From Thalassotalea mangrovi (GTDB lineage: Bacteria; Pseudomonadota; Gammaproteobacteria; Enterobacterales; Alteromonadaceae): a stretch of DNA of 64,000 nt. The notes under the pieces were generated by a model. The model was not told where the DNA came from, did not search any database, and saw nothing but the letters and a program-made list of their open reading frames with translations. Location of the stretch: positions 51,630 to 115,629 of the forward strand of contig NZ_SWDB01000018.1 of the NCBI RefSeq assembly GCF_005116735.1, written 5' to 3'. Shown piece by piece: positions 28,027 to 36,974 of the stretch. The position numbers and the translations under genes are program-made. Within the stretch, counting starts at the first letter, position 1, and each line of letters starts with the position of its first letter.

Positions 28027-28610
28027 GGATTAATTTCCGTATTATTTTCTTCAGGGGAAGTCAGGTTGTCATTATTTGCAAGGTCCATGGACTCAACGGC
28101 TTCGTTTACCAGTAATTCAGTATCGGGTTGCGATTGCTGAGCATAATAATCAGCAAGCGCCCGTAAATCGTCTTCCTGCAATGGTGCCACCATGCCATTC
28201 ATGATTGGACTTCTGGTTCGTTTAGATTTGTAAGCCTTTAGCTTGGATAACAGGTATTGCTGAGATTTACCGGCTAAATCCGGGTACAGTGCCTGGTGCG
28301 ACACACCATTGATACCGTGACAGGGTGAACAGAACTGGATTTGAGCGTTGAGGCGTCGCTGTTTTCGCAATCGTTGCGCCGGAGTCAGGTGAACTTTTGA
28401 TGTTACCGCGGCTTTGCTTTCATCGGTAATTGAATTATTCGATTCATCAACCAAGTAGCTTGATTCAGCTTGCTCTGTAATTGGCGGTAAAGTCGCAGCA
28501 ATCTCGTCTGCTTCTGTAGCAAACGCCTTGCTAATGGCATGAAGATAAATGAGCACGCCAACGCTGATACAAAGCAAACGTCGGATCACGCCAATGTCGG
28601 GGGCTGTCAT
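28023..28610 (-). CDS. Exported monoheme cytochrome c
   Basis: A 195-residue periplasmic c-type cytochrome. ATG 28610 follows AAAGGAAA; an earlier start at 28634 overlaps the terminator. After an N-terminal signal helix (LLCISVGVLIYLHAISKAFA) comes a 55-residue low-complexity linker, then CSPCHGINGVSH (heme site) and a distal Met in SPIMNGMVAPL. The C-terminal acidic tail is Asn/Glu-rich. It resembles a c4/c5 half-module of the next gene with long extensions. Likely electron carrier; partner unknown. Confidence 0.87.
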   Translation of the reverse strand: MTAPDIGVIRRLLCISVGVLIYLHAISKAFATEADEIAATLPPITEQAESSYLVDESNNSITDESKAAVTSKVHLTPAQRLRKQRRLNAQIQFCSPCHGINGVSHQALYPDLAGKSQQYLLSKLKAYKSKRTRSPIMNGMVAPLQEDDLRALADYYAQQSQPDTELLVNEAVESMDLANNDNLTSPEENNTEINP

Positions 28611-28633
28611 TGGATTTCCTTTATTCAGGCACA

Positions 28634-28660
28634 AAAAAAGCGCAGTTAATGCGCTTTTTT
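28634..28660 (-). terminator. Terminator between the two cytochrome c genes
   Basis: Perfect 10-bp stem AAAAAAGCGC/GCGCTTTTTT (28634-28643 with 28651-28660) with a 7-nt loop; it ends the small cytochrome c transcript and lies directly before the second cytochrome gene. Confidence 0.88.
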
Positions 28661-28673
28661 GCTCAGGCCTTTA

Positions 28674-28973
28674 TTACTTCAGGCTTGCGAAGTAGGCAGC
28701 AAGATTAGCAATGTCTTCATCAGTTAATGGCATTGCCATCGGCGCCATCACCGGGTCTTTACGAGTACCCGCTTTAAAATCTTTCAACTGCTTGGCAATG
28801 TATGCTTCTTTCTGACCAGCAAGGTTAGGATACATTGGTACGGCGGAAATTCCGTTGGCACCGTGACAGGCGGCACAAACTGCAGCTTTCGCTTTACCGG
28901 CTTCAATATCAGCCGCCATGGCTGGAGCAGCGAAAACTACTGATGCTGCAAGAGCTAGAGTGATTTTCTTCAT
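28674..28973 (-). CDS. Small periplasmic cytochrome c (c553/c4-half type)
   Basis: A 99-residue protein with a clear signal peptide (cut after APAMA). One heme site CAACHGANG and the distal Met within [15 protein letters not shown], ending LAAYFASLK, a compact class I cytochrome. It is monocistronic, ending at a strong terminator. Probably shuttles electrons to the cytochrome c oxidase whose assembly genes are at the left end; this link is inferred. Confidence 0.92.
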   Translation of the reverse strand: MKKITLALAASVVFAAPAMAADIEAGKAKAAVCAACHGANGISAVPMYPNLAGQKEAYIAKQLKDFKAGTRKDPVMAPMAMPLTDEDIANLAAYFASLK

Positions 28974-29064
28974 AATGACTTCTCTTTAAATACCTAATAA
29001 TTATTAAGTTAACTAACAACGATTATATGGGAAAAACCCCTGGGTGTCTGCGATTTTTTCATTT

Positions 29065-29339
29065 ATACCAATCACATTAAGTTTGTGCACAACTCAGAGT
29101 TAGGGCAGAGGTTCAGTTACAACATAGATTTCATTGATATAGTCATTCTATATTAATGAAATATAGGGCCGTAAATGGACCTCTGATAAACTCCCTCAGG
29201 GTGAGTTTTAAAGGCGTTTATCCTGCGTTACTGATTTTGGCTAATTTTGACTGGGGAACGACCATTCTCTGCAATCAAAGCCTTGTCTAAACGCCTTCAA
29301 ATTCTCACTGAGTGAGCAATAATTTAATGTGATTGGTAT
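29065..29339. mobile_element. MITE-like palindromic element, copy 2 (full length, 275 bp)
   Basis: Reference copy. Terminal inverted repeats ATACCAATCACATTAA / TTTAATGTGATTGGTAT; inner nested arms AGAGGTTCA/TGGACCTCT-like and AAGGCGTTTA/TAAACGCCTT; a central 15-bp hairpin (ATTTCATTGATATAG, TCATT loop). Its first 100 bp look identical to copy 3 at 31389. No transposase ORF. The rest of the 583-bp gap 28974-29556 before selO shows nothing I can identify. Confidence 0.92.
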
Positions 29340-29556
29340 TACGCCCTTAGCATTCGCCTTTATTACCACATTGGCTGTATATTTTTTAACGCATTTGACT
29401 GGACAAATAAAGCAATCTTCAACGTTCTTGATGAATTTCAATTGTCTCATGGAAAGAACTAAGTAAAAGGCGACCTTCAGGATAGCGGCTGATAACCTAA
29501 ATGAACTGAGTTACAATGGGTTATCTTAATGGCGAGCGATTTCGGTGGGAAGCATA

Positions 29557-31080
29557 ATGAAATTTGAAAATTCATACCTGGATCTGGGGAAAGCCTTTTA
29601 TCAACAGACATTGCCCGTACCGGTTGCTGCACCGCAATTATTGTTATGGAATACTGGTCTTGGCGATTCTTTTGGCCTGGGCCAGGGCAGTCCGGATGAC
29701 GAGCAAAAAGCGCTGATATTTTCCGGTAATCGAATCATGGAGGATTCAACGCCGATTGCGCTGGCTTATTCCGGGCATCAGTTTGGGCATTTTAATCCAC
29801 AACTTGGTGATGGCCGGGCGCATTTATTAGGGGAGCTTCTCGATGGTCAGCAACGTCGTTTCGATGTTCAGCTAAAAGGCTCAGGACCTACCCGGTTTTC
29901 CCGCCAGGGAGACGGCCGGTGTGCACTAAAACCGGCATTGCGTGAATTCATTATGAGTGAAGCTCTGCACGCACTGAAGGTACCGACCAGTCGCTGCCTC
30001 GCCGTTGTCAGCAGTGGTGAGACAGTTTATCGGGAAACACCGCAGCCAGGGGCGATTGTCACCCGCATCGCTCAAAGTCATCTTCGGGTAGGAAGCTTTC
30101 AGCACTTTGCCAGTCGCGGTGATCTAAAATCCCTGCATCAATTGCTGGATTATGCCATTGCCCGGCATTATCCGAACATTGCCGGGGATACCAGCGCCAA
30201 AGCGCTGCAGTTTCTGCAACAGGTTGCGCAGCGGCAAATTGAGCTAATTTGCCACTGGATGCGGATTGGTTTTATTCATGGCGTAATGAATACCGATAAT
30301 ACCGCGATAAGCGGTGAAACCATCGATTACGGTCCATGTGCCATGATGGGCGATTATCATCCGGGAACTGTCTATAGTTCCATCGACAGCCAGGGGCGCT
30401 ACGCCTATGGTAATCAAATGAATATCGCTATCTGGAATATGGCGCGACTGGCGGAAAGCCTGTTACCCTTGCTAGCAGACGATCAGCAGCAGGCCATTAA
30501 TCTGGCAGAAACTTCAATTGGCCAGCTGGTGGATGATTTTTCGGTTGCTTATCGGCAGATGCTGGTATCGAAACTGGGCATCGAACAGGCTAATGCAGAT
30601 ACCGGCCCCCTGATTGAATCTTTGCTGAGTATCATGCAGGAAAAAGAGCTGGACTACACTCAAACCTTCCATTCGCTTACTAAGTTTATTGAACGGGGAG
30701 AGTTGTCAGAAGGACTTACCCAGGCACTTCACCCCTGGTTAGGAAAATGGCTAACGGCGCTGGGGGTTGCTGAGGTAACTGAAGATAACAATATGTTTGC
30801 AAGAATCGGCGATGCCCGTGGTGAGCAATTAAAGCGAGCGGTGACGACAATGAAGGCGATGAATCCGGTCCTGATACCCAGAAACCATCATGTGGAAACC
30901 ACGCTGGATATGTACCAGGATGCGATGTTAACGGGTGAAAACTGGCAACAGGCTGAAACCCGGTTACAGCAGTTCTTAATCGCACTTCGAAGTCCGTATC
31001 AGCAGACCGAATACACCGGCCAGTTTCAGGATGCAGCTGCCGATAAAGATAAGGGATATCGCACGTTTTGCGGTACTTAA
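29557..31080 (+). CDS. selO: SelO/YdiU family protein adenylyltransferase
   Basis: Pseudokinase-fold enzyme that transfers AMP from ATP to Ser/Thr/Tyr of proteins (AMPylation), linked to redox stress in E. coli. Visible family segments: ALAYSGHQFGHFNPQLGDGRA, QLKGSGPTRFSRQGDG, then GFIHGVMNTDNTAISG (catalytic Asp/Asn loop) and IDYGPCAMM (metal Asp). The end YRTFCGT keeps a Cys where eukaryotic SelO has selenocysteine. ATG 29557 sits 7 bp from GGTGGGA; an in-frame GTG four codons upstream is less likely. Confidence 0.95.
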   Translation: MKFENSYLDLGKAFYQQTLPVPVAAPQLLLWNTGLGDSFGLGQGSPDDEQKALIFSGNRIMEDSTPIALAYSGHQFGHFNPQLGDGRAHLLGELLDGQQRRFDVQLKGSGPTRFSRQGDGRCALKPALREFIMSEALHALKVPTSRCLAVVSSGETVYRETPQPGAIVTRIAQSHLRVGSFQHFASRGDLKSLHQLLDYAIARHYPNIAGDTSAKALQFLQQVAQRQIELICHWMRIGFIHGVMNTDNTAISGETIDYGPCAMMGDYHPGTVYSSIDSQGRYAYGNQMNIAIWNMARLAESLLPLLADDQQQAINLAETSIGQLVDDFSVAYRQMLVSKLGIEQANADTGPLIESLLSIMQEKELDYTQTFHSLTKFIERGELSEGLTQALHPWLGKWLTALGVAEVTEDNNMFARIGDARGEQLKRAVTTMKAMNPVLIPRNHHVETTLDMYQDAMLTGENWQQAETRLQQFLIALRSPYQQTEYTGQFQDAAADKDKGYRTFCGT

Positions 31081-31095
31081 AATAGGGTATATTTT

Positions 31096-31404
31096 ATGCG
31101 ACTGGCAGGCACGCAGGCAATCACATTAACCGAAGATAACATTATCCTGATTCGCTTTAACCAGGAATGGCAGCTCGATGATATCGAACATCTAATTGTG
31201 CTGGTGATGGATAAAATTGCCGGTGCCCAGGTGCTTGAGCATGTAATCGGTGCCGATCGCGAATATTTGCGTTTTACCTGCAATGGATTGTACTTTTTAT
31301 TGCAGTTTGAAAGTTATAGTAATTCATGTTGGATAGAGGCTGAAGATGAGTTCAGCCAACCGGGTATCAGTGCCCTATATCGACAATTATACCAATCACA
31401 TTAA
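31096..31404 (+). CDS. Hypothetical protein whose C-terminus and stop lie in a MITE-like element
   Basis: A 102-residue cytosolic protein starting 15 bp after selO, likely in the same transcript. It begins MRLAGTQAITLTEDNIILIRF and has an alternating strand/helix pattern with LRFTCNGLYFLLQFESY. I do not recognise the family with confidence (a DUF3630-like protein is possible). The last residues YQSH and the TAA stop come from the left end of the element at 31389, so the native C-terminus may have been longer. Confidence 0.7.
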   Translation: MRLAGTQAITLTEDNIILIRFNQEWQLDDIEHLIVLVMDKIAGAQVLEHVIGADREYLRFTCNGLYFLLQFESYSNSCWIEAEDEFSQPGISALYRQLYQSH

Positions 31405-31493
31405 GTTTGTGCACAACTCAGAGTTAGGGCAGAGGTTCAGTTACAACATAGATTTCATTGATATAGTCATTCTATATTAATGAAATATGGTAT
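31389..31493. mobile_element. MITE-like element, copy 3 (internally deleted, 105 bp)
   Basis: Left terminus and first 100 bp match copy 2, up to ATTAATGAAATAT; the sequence then jumps directly to GGTAT, the last bases of the right terminus. The right half is therefore deleted. It lies between two converging genes, supplying the stop codon of one and ending 5 bp from the stop of the other. Confidence 0.9.
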
Positions 31494-31498
31494 TACTG

Positions 31499-32572
31499 TC
31501 ATAGGCTGACAGCATTGGGATGCAGTATAACTTTGCCGTCACTTTTGTTGACCGCATAGTGCTCCAGTCCATCGCTAAAGTTATGAAAATCATACTCGCC
31601 AAAAATATCGGTATCAAAAATTCCCAGGGCAAATAGCTTTTGCACCTTACGACTCAAACTTAATACCTGCCAGGGTTTAGCTTGACCGAAGTAGGTCGCG
31701 AGCCAGAATCCTTCTACTTTATGATCGCGAAATATCACATCGGCAACGGAAAATTGTCCGCCAATGGGGTGCTGAGTTTCCGTCAGGCGACCATAGACCA
31801 CCGCCGTCGAATGTCTTGGCATGCAACTCATGACGGTAGGCGTATCAACATCAGCAACAGCGTCCAGCAATACAGTTGCCTTGAACTGATGGCAGATGTC
31901 TTTAAGTTGGGCCAGGTAATCTTCGCTTGTTGTCAACAATACCGCGTCGGCACCTAAGTCCATTAAAGGTTTTACATTTTTTTGCGAACGAACCGTGGCA
32001 ATGGTTTTAATATTATGCATTTTGGCATAACGAATAATGCCTTTCCCAACCTGGGAAGCGGCAGCATTCAGGACAACTGCTTTGCTGCCTAATTGCCTGG
32101 CCCGGTCGACCAGGCAAACGGATGTGCAGGGATTGACGATCAGCGTTGCCGCCTGGGCGTCACTGAGTTCTTTGCGAACCGGCAGGCAAAGGTTGGCTCG
32201 GGTGATGGCATATTGTGCCCACAGGCCATCATTGCCTGGCTCGGCTGAAACAGCGACTCGCTTACCAATCAACCAACGGCCATACATCCCGGCATTGGCC
32301 GCAACGACGGTGCCAGCGCCTTCAAATCCTGCGTATGCCCCGTCTTGCGGCGGTAATCCATATTTACCCATCAGATAAACCAAATCCGATGGGTTTATTG
32401 GTGATGCAAGCATTTTTACCAGCACCTGACCCGGTTTTAGTTCTGGGATTGGTTTCTCGGCCAGGGCGATACGCTCGGCAAACGGGATATTCATTTTTTC
32501 AGAATATTTTAAACTGATGCCTTTATTAATGGCGGGTATAGTCATTGGCATGGAATGGGTCGGTTGAGTCAC
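31499..32572 (-). CDS. MDR superfamily oxidoreductase, enoyl-reductase-like
   Basis: A 357-residue zinc-free medium-chain dehydrogenase/reductase: VLVKMLASPINPSDLVYLMGKYG, FEGAGTVVAA, VLNAAASQVGKGIIRYAK (Rossmann) and VLLDAVADVDTP. Related to the protein at 22909. It is next to, but on a separate transcript from, the CoA-lyase cluster. A role as quinone or enoyl-thioester reductase is likely for the branch; the substrate is unknown. Confidence 0.85.
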   Translation of the reverse strand: MTQPTHSMPMTIPAINKGISLKYSEKMNIPFAERIALAEKPIPELKPGQVLVKMLASPINPSDLVYLMGKYGLPPQDGAYAGFEGAGTVVAANAGMYGRWLIGKRVAVSAEPGNDGLWAQYAITRANLCLPVRKELSDAQAATLIVNPCTSVCLVDRARQLGSKAVVLNAAASQVGKGIIRYAKMHNIKTIATVRSQKNVKPLMDLGADAVLLTTSEDYLAQLKDICHQFKATVLLDAVADVDTPTVMSCMPRHSTAVVYGRLTETQHPIGGQFSVADVIFRDHKVEGFWLATYFGQAKPWQVLSLSRKVQKLFALGIFDTDIFGEYDFHNFSDGLEHYAVNKSDGKVILHPNAVSL

Positions 32573-32682
32573 AAAAAAGCCTTGCTTTGTGGAAATACAT
32601 CACCCGCAATAATAGCGGGCGATGTTAATGTTTTCCAAATTTTCTTCTTTAAATCAGTATGTAGTAAAGATTTAATCGAGAA

Positions 32683-33672
32683 TTAGAAAAATGCCGCCTT
32701 GGCCTGATCGCTGATATCAATGCCGCTTACATGGGCACGTTGCAGCAACTGCCAGTAATAACGGTAAGTGGCGCGATCGTGTAGCTCTCCCTTGTGTTGG
32801 ATTGGTCCCCAGTCATTCGCTTGCGCAGATAACAGGATCGCTTCGGCATCTTCCACTTCCTGGTAATCCGGCTTCATCGCATCGACTATCGCCTGAATTT
32901 GGGTTGGATAAATGCTCCACATTCGTAAAAACCCGAACTCCTGACGCGCGCGGGTTGCGTCATCCCGGGTTTGTTGGGCATTTTTCAAATCCAGGGTGAC
33001 ATTGTGTGATGGCACAACACCATTGGCTAATGCTGCGGCAACCATTTCGCTTTTTGCCCGGGCCAATAGGGCGTGATCAAACTGCCCGGGTGAGCGCATG
33101 CATGACGCCGGAATGGCACCATTATGCCCAGAAACAAAATCCATCATGCCAAAATCAAGCACCTGTACCCAGTCAATGGCGGCAAGTTCCCAGGCTTCGC
33201 GCAGTGCGCCATGGGTTTCGATCAGTACGTGAACCGGAATTTCACGGCGAATATTGTTGGCGCTGGCGACTGATTTAATGTAGTCAACCATCTCTTTGAT
33301 TTGCGCCGCTGCGGTGCACTTGGGCAGGGTAATATAAGCGACCTTGTCGCCAATTTGCGGAATCAGGATATCCACATCTTTACGCCAGTGCGGATGGGTA
33401 TAGTCATGAATCCTGACACCGAGCATGTTAAATTTATTAGCATCGCTGGCAATCATATTCGCCACCATTTGTGCGTGCTCCGCTTCCGTGCCGGCAGCGG
33501 CACCATCTTCACAATCACAGGTGATATCAAAGACAGGTCCATATTCTTGTTGCATCTGCATTGCCTTGCCGATCAGCTTTTCACTTCCGGCAAAATGTTC
33601 GCAACTGGGCAGCACCGGAAATGGTTGCTCCCCCTCAAATAAAGCTTCATCTGGGTGTACAGGTAATGACAT
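32683..33672 (-). CDS. HpcH/HpaI-CitE family C-C lyase (paralogue 1)
   Basis: A 329-residue TIM-barrel lyase of the citrate lyase beta/malyl-CoA lyase superfamily. Motifs: FDITCDCEDGAA (acidic loop), NMLGVRIHDYTHPHW (substrate Arg), HVLIETHGALREAW (metal Glu), DFGMMDFVSGHNG (metal Asp) and WSIYPTQI. The ribosome site is perfect (AGGAGG, 4 bp before ATG 33672). It is transcribed away from the four-gene cluster across a 507-bp shared control region. Expected reaction type: reversible cleavage of a 3-hydroxyacyl-CoA or acid to a CoA ester/acid plus an oxo-acid. Confidence 0.86.
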   Translation of the reverse strand: MSLPVHPDEALFEGEQPFPVLPSCEHFAGSEKLIGKAMQMQQEYGPVFDITCDCEDGAAAGTEAEHAQMVANMIASDANKFNMLGVRIHDYTHPHWRKDVDILIPQIGDKVAYITLPKCTAAAQIKEMVDYIKSVASANNIRREIPVHVLIETHGALREAWELAAIDWVQVLDFGMMDFVSGHNGAIPASCMRSPGQFDHALLARAKSEMVAAALANGVVPSHNVTLDLKNAQQTRDDATRARQEFGFLRMWSIYPTQIQAIVDAMKPDYQEVEDAEAILLSAQANDWGPIQHKGELHDRATYRYYWQLLQRAHVSGIDISDQAKAAFF

Positions 33673-34179
33673 GGATCCTCCTGGTATTAATCATCGTTCC
33701 GGGAAACGTATTCGCCTGCACCGGTGCGGTTTTTAGCTCACCAAAAAGTGAAAGTTAATAAGTAATATTTCAAAAAGCGCGAAATTTTTGTAAGTGCTCG
33801 CCTGATCTTGCCTAAACTAACTAATAAGACTGTGCGTTGTCACGGTTCGTCTGCTTTTTCAATCCGGACAAACTAGCAAATTTAAGAATAATTTAGGGCT
33901 AATTCATCATGTTATCAATACCACTAAAGCACTAGATACAGCCACTGCCTAAGGGTTTATAAACTAATTGTTTATTAAACTACCTTAGATTGTAGACATT
34001 TTTCAAACACTTTTTAAAACAAAAGTTTGAAATAAATACTCTAATGCTGTAAGTATAAATAAAAGTCGATGTGAAAACTTTCATGGTAATTACATCGGGT
34101 GAATGTCCATTCATGCACATGCTTAGTTTGGAACAATAACCAATCATTAAAATTATCGCCTGAAATGCCGGAGGGTACT
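33673..34179. promoter_or_regulatory. 507-bp divergent control region of the CoA-lyase cluster
   Basis: No convincing gene. It is A/T-rich compared with its neighbours, especially 33890-34080. A possible sigma-70 promoter for the plus-strand operon is TTGAAA (34027-34032), 17 bp, TAAGTA (34050-34055). GGAGG at 34170-34174 is the ribosome site of the downstream TTG start. I did not find a clear operator palindrome. Confidence 0.5.
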
Positions 34180-35301
34180 TTGAATTATCATAATGAATTT
34201 TTAGATCAGGTTAATGAAGAAGATGTGCTGGGTGGATTCTGGCCCGGTATTCAACTGTACTATCCGCCGATCAAATACTCTCCAAAAGACGGTGAGTATG
34301 AAACCATGGAGCAGGCAACGGAAAGAATGCGTAAGCATGCGCACTTGTGCCAGGCACATACCCTGCTGTTCGACCTGGAAGACGGCTGTCGTCAAAAAGC
34401 GCTATCCAGGGAGCTGTTGATCAAAGAATTGCCGCAATTTCCGGAGCGAAACTTTCAGATTGCGGTAAGAATTAATCCGTTTCGTACTGAAGAGTATGAA
34501 AAAGACCTGCAAATGATCATGAAAGTCGCGAAGCACATTGATGTGATTGTGCTTGCGAAAGCAGGCGAATTATATGGCGCCGCTGAAATTCGTGATTTAA
34601 GTGCCTGGTTGGTTGGGGTGAACCCGGACATCGAAATCCAACCAATTATTGAGCATCCCAGGTCGCTAAAGATTGCGGCAGAATTAATGGCCTTTCCTGC
34701 GGTGAAGCATGTGGTATTTGGCATCCATGACTTTTCCAAAGCGATGGCCATTCACTTAACCCCGGAAGGCTGGATTGACGAGTTACTTACCTACCTGCGC
34801 ACCTTGTTGCTGGAAGCCAGAATTGCCGGTAAAGGGGTGATTGGTGGGGTGGAAGTATTGATTAACGATACTCCCATGCCGGAAAAAAACATTGAGCCGG
34901 ATGATGTGCGTCGCTGGCTGGATTTACACGGCGATCATGAATCGCATGTCGTTCATGGCCATGCATTAATTGAAGCGCAAATGGGGCTGACCGGTAAACA
35001 GTTAATTCACCCTTATCATATCCATTTATGTAAGGTCGCCTTCACCCCTTCGCCAAAGGAAATCAAACGTAATGTTGAGATTTTGCAGGCTGCCATCGCC
35101 GCTGATGCGCTGCTTGGTGGCGCGATTAAGTTCGAAGGTGAGATGCTTGACCCGCCGATGTTTGGTAAGGCGTTGCAAACGCTGTTACGTGCTTACGCGC
35201 TGAAATCTCTCGACGACAAGGACAAAAAGTTTGCCATGGAAGTATTAAAGAAACTTCCAATTACGGTAATTCGCGAAAACTGGCCATATGGACGTATCTG
35301 A
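34180..35301 (+). CDS. HpcH/HpaI-CitE family C-C lyase (paralogue 2), TTG start
   Basis: A 374-residue superfamily member, longer than usual at the C-terminus. The start is set by GGAGG (34170-34174) placed 5 bp before TTG 34180; upstream GTG and ATG codons have no such site and would lie on top of it. Motifs: LLFDLEDGCRQKA, IAVRINPFRTEEY, IQPIIEHPRSLKIAA (Glu), VVFGIHDFSKAMA (Asp) and KQLIHPYHIHLCKVAF. It opens the operon and its TGA overlaps the next ATG by one base. Exact substrate unknown; the C-terminal extension (MFGKALQTLLRAYAL) is like the lid domain of malyl-CoA lyases. Confidence 0.86.
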   Translation: MNYHNEFLDQVNEEDVLGGFWPGIQLYYPPIKYSPKDGEYETMEQATERMRKHAHLCQAHTLLFDLEDGCRQKALSRELLIKELPQFPERNFQIAVRINPFRTEEYEKDLQMIMKVAKHIDVIVLAKAGELYGAAEIRDLSAWLVGVNPDIEIQPIIEHPRSLKIAAELMAFPAVKHVVFGIHDFSKAMAIHLTPEGWIDELLTYLRTLLLEARIAGKGVIGGVEVLINDTPMPEKNIEPDDVRRWLDLHGDHESHVVHGHALIEAQMGLTGKQLIHPYHIHLCKVAFTPSPKEIKRNVEILQAAIAADALLGGAIKFEGEMLDPPMFGKALQTLLRAYALKSLDDKDKKFAMEVLKKLPITVIRENWPYGRI

Positions 35302-36974
35302 TGCTGAATTTTGAAAACTTACTAACCCAGGACGCCAATGGCTGGCATTGGCACCTACCCAATTATTTTAATATTGCTTACGGTTGTGTGCGCCAGCATG
35401 TTGAGAAGGGACAGGGCGATAAGCTGGCGATGATCGTCGAAGACCAGTTTCAGGGCACATCACAGCTGACATACCGGGATCTCGATCAGGCCAGCGGCCG
35501 CTTCAATTACTTATTGAAATCGCTCAATATCAGCGATGGCGAGCGAGTGTTAATTCGACTGCCTAATGCGACCAGTTATCCAATCAGTTTTTTTGGATGT
35601 CTGAAACATGGCGCTGTCGCCGTGCCAACGTCCACCTTATTATCAGCCCATGAAGTGGCCTACCTGGCAAAAGACTCTGGTGCCAAAGTATTAGTGACCG
35701 CTAAATCCATGTGGCCTGAATTAAGCGCTACGTTAGGTAAGCATGATAACCTGCAAACCGTATTGCTGGCTGGCCAGGGAAATGTTCCTGACACCAGCAA
35801 TGATTCCGGAATCGAGGTGATCGACTTGGATCAGGCTCTTGCCCAGAGCCCGGTGGATGACAGCATCTTCGCATCACGTCCGGATGATCCGGCGTACCTG
35901 GTATACACCTCGGGTACCACAGGGTTTCCCAAAGGCGTTTTGCATGGCCATCGTTCTTTGATTGGTCGCATGCCTGCCAGTCGTTACTGGTTTAATTTCC
36001 AGTCTGGCGATCGGATACTTCATTCCGGTAAATTTAACTGGACCTATGTACTCGGTTCTGCGTTGATGGATCCGCTGTTTCACGGACACACGGTGATTGT
36101 GCATGAGGGCAAAAACGATGCCAATACCTGGCCGCAGTTGATTGCCAAGCACCAGTGTACGATTTTTATCGGCGTGCCGACCATCTATCGGCAGATTATT
36201 CAAAAAACCAATTTTAGCGCTGATGATGTACCAAGCCTCAGGCATTGTATGAGCGCCGGTGAGCACTTGAGTGATGAGATGCTGCTCGCCTGGCGTGAGC
36301 GGTTTGCGATGGACGTTTATGAGGCCATCGGCATGTCGGAATTTTCTTATTACATTTCCCAGCACACCGGGGCACCAATTCGCCCGGGTGCCGCAGGGTT
36401 TATTCAGCCGGGTCACCAGGTCATGCTTGTTGATGAAAATCTGCAGCCGGTTGCCTCGGGTCAGGAAGGCATGATTGCCATAAAGACCGACGATCCAGGC
36501 TTGTTTTTAGAATATTGGCAGCTTCCTGATGAAACCACTGAGAGTCGTCAGGCAGGCTATTTCCTGACCGGGGATTACGCCCGCCAGGATGAAGATGGCT
36601 ACATCTGGTTTATTGGCCGCAAAGACGACATTATCAATACCTTTGGTTACCGGGTTTCTCCCCATGAAATCGAGCGGGTCATTAAGACTCACCCCCAGGT
36701 GGCTGACTGTGTCGCACTCGGCGATACCATTGGCAAAGATAAAACCATTGTCAGTGTCTGCGTGATCCCGGTTAATGAACAGGCTTTGGATGAGCAAGAA
36801 TTGCTCGAGTTTGGTAATCAGCACCTGGCTCGATATAAAGCGCCGAAGCAGGTTCATCTATATCAGGATTTTCCTCGCACCAAAAATGGCAAAGTATTGC
36901 GCAAGCAACTACTGGCAGATTTAACCAACAAACGACAATCACTGACCGTGAGCCAAACGGAGGTACAAGCATGA
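35301..36974 (+). CDS. AMP-dependent acyl-CoA synthetase/ligase
   Basis: A 557-residue ANL-superfamily enzyme that activates a carboxylic acid to its CoA thioester with ATP. Motifs: YTSGTTGFPKGVLHGH (P-loop), VYEAIGMSEFSYY, TGDYARQDEDGYIWFIGRKDDII (hinge Asp and Arg) and the catalytic Lys in TKNGKVLRKQL. It resembles the benzoate/medium-chain group more than acetyl-CoA synthetase, so an organic acid specific to the cluster is likely. Tight coupling on both sides (TGATG upstream, ATGA downstream) shows it acts with the two lyases. Confidence 0.92.
   Translation: MLNFENLLTQDANGWHWHLPNYFNIAYGCVRQHVEKGQGDKLAMIVEDQFQGTSQLTYRDLDQASGRFNYLLKSLNISDGERVLIRLPNATSYPISFFGCLKHGAVAVPTSTLLSAHEVAYLAKDSGAKVLVTAKSMWPELSATLGKHDNLQTVLLAGQGNVPDTSNDSGIEVIDLDQALAQSPVDDSIFASRPDDPAYLVYTSGTTGFPKGVLHGHRSLIGRMPASRYWFNFQSGDRILHSGKFNWTYVLGSALMDPLFHGHTVIVHEGKNDANTWPQLIAKHQCTIFIGVPTIYRQIIQKTNFSADDVPSLRHCMSAGEHLSDEMLLAWRERFAMDVYEAIGMSEFSYYISQHTGAPIRPGAAGFIQPGHQVMLVDENLQPVASGQEGMIAIKTDDPGLFLEYWQLPDETTESRQAGYFLTGDYARQDEDGYIWFIGRKDDIINTFGYRVSPHEIERVIKTHPQVADCVALGDTIGKDKTIVSVCVIPVNEQALDEQELLEFGNQHLARYKAPKQVHLYQDFPRTKNGKVLRKQLLADLTNKRQSLTVSQTEVQA

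Noticed and set aside
29241-29450. 69-codon minus-strand ORF
   Set aside because: It begins in unique DNA and runs into MITE-like copy 2; the element is non-coding in all other copies.
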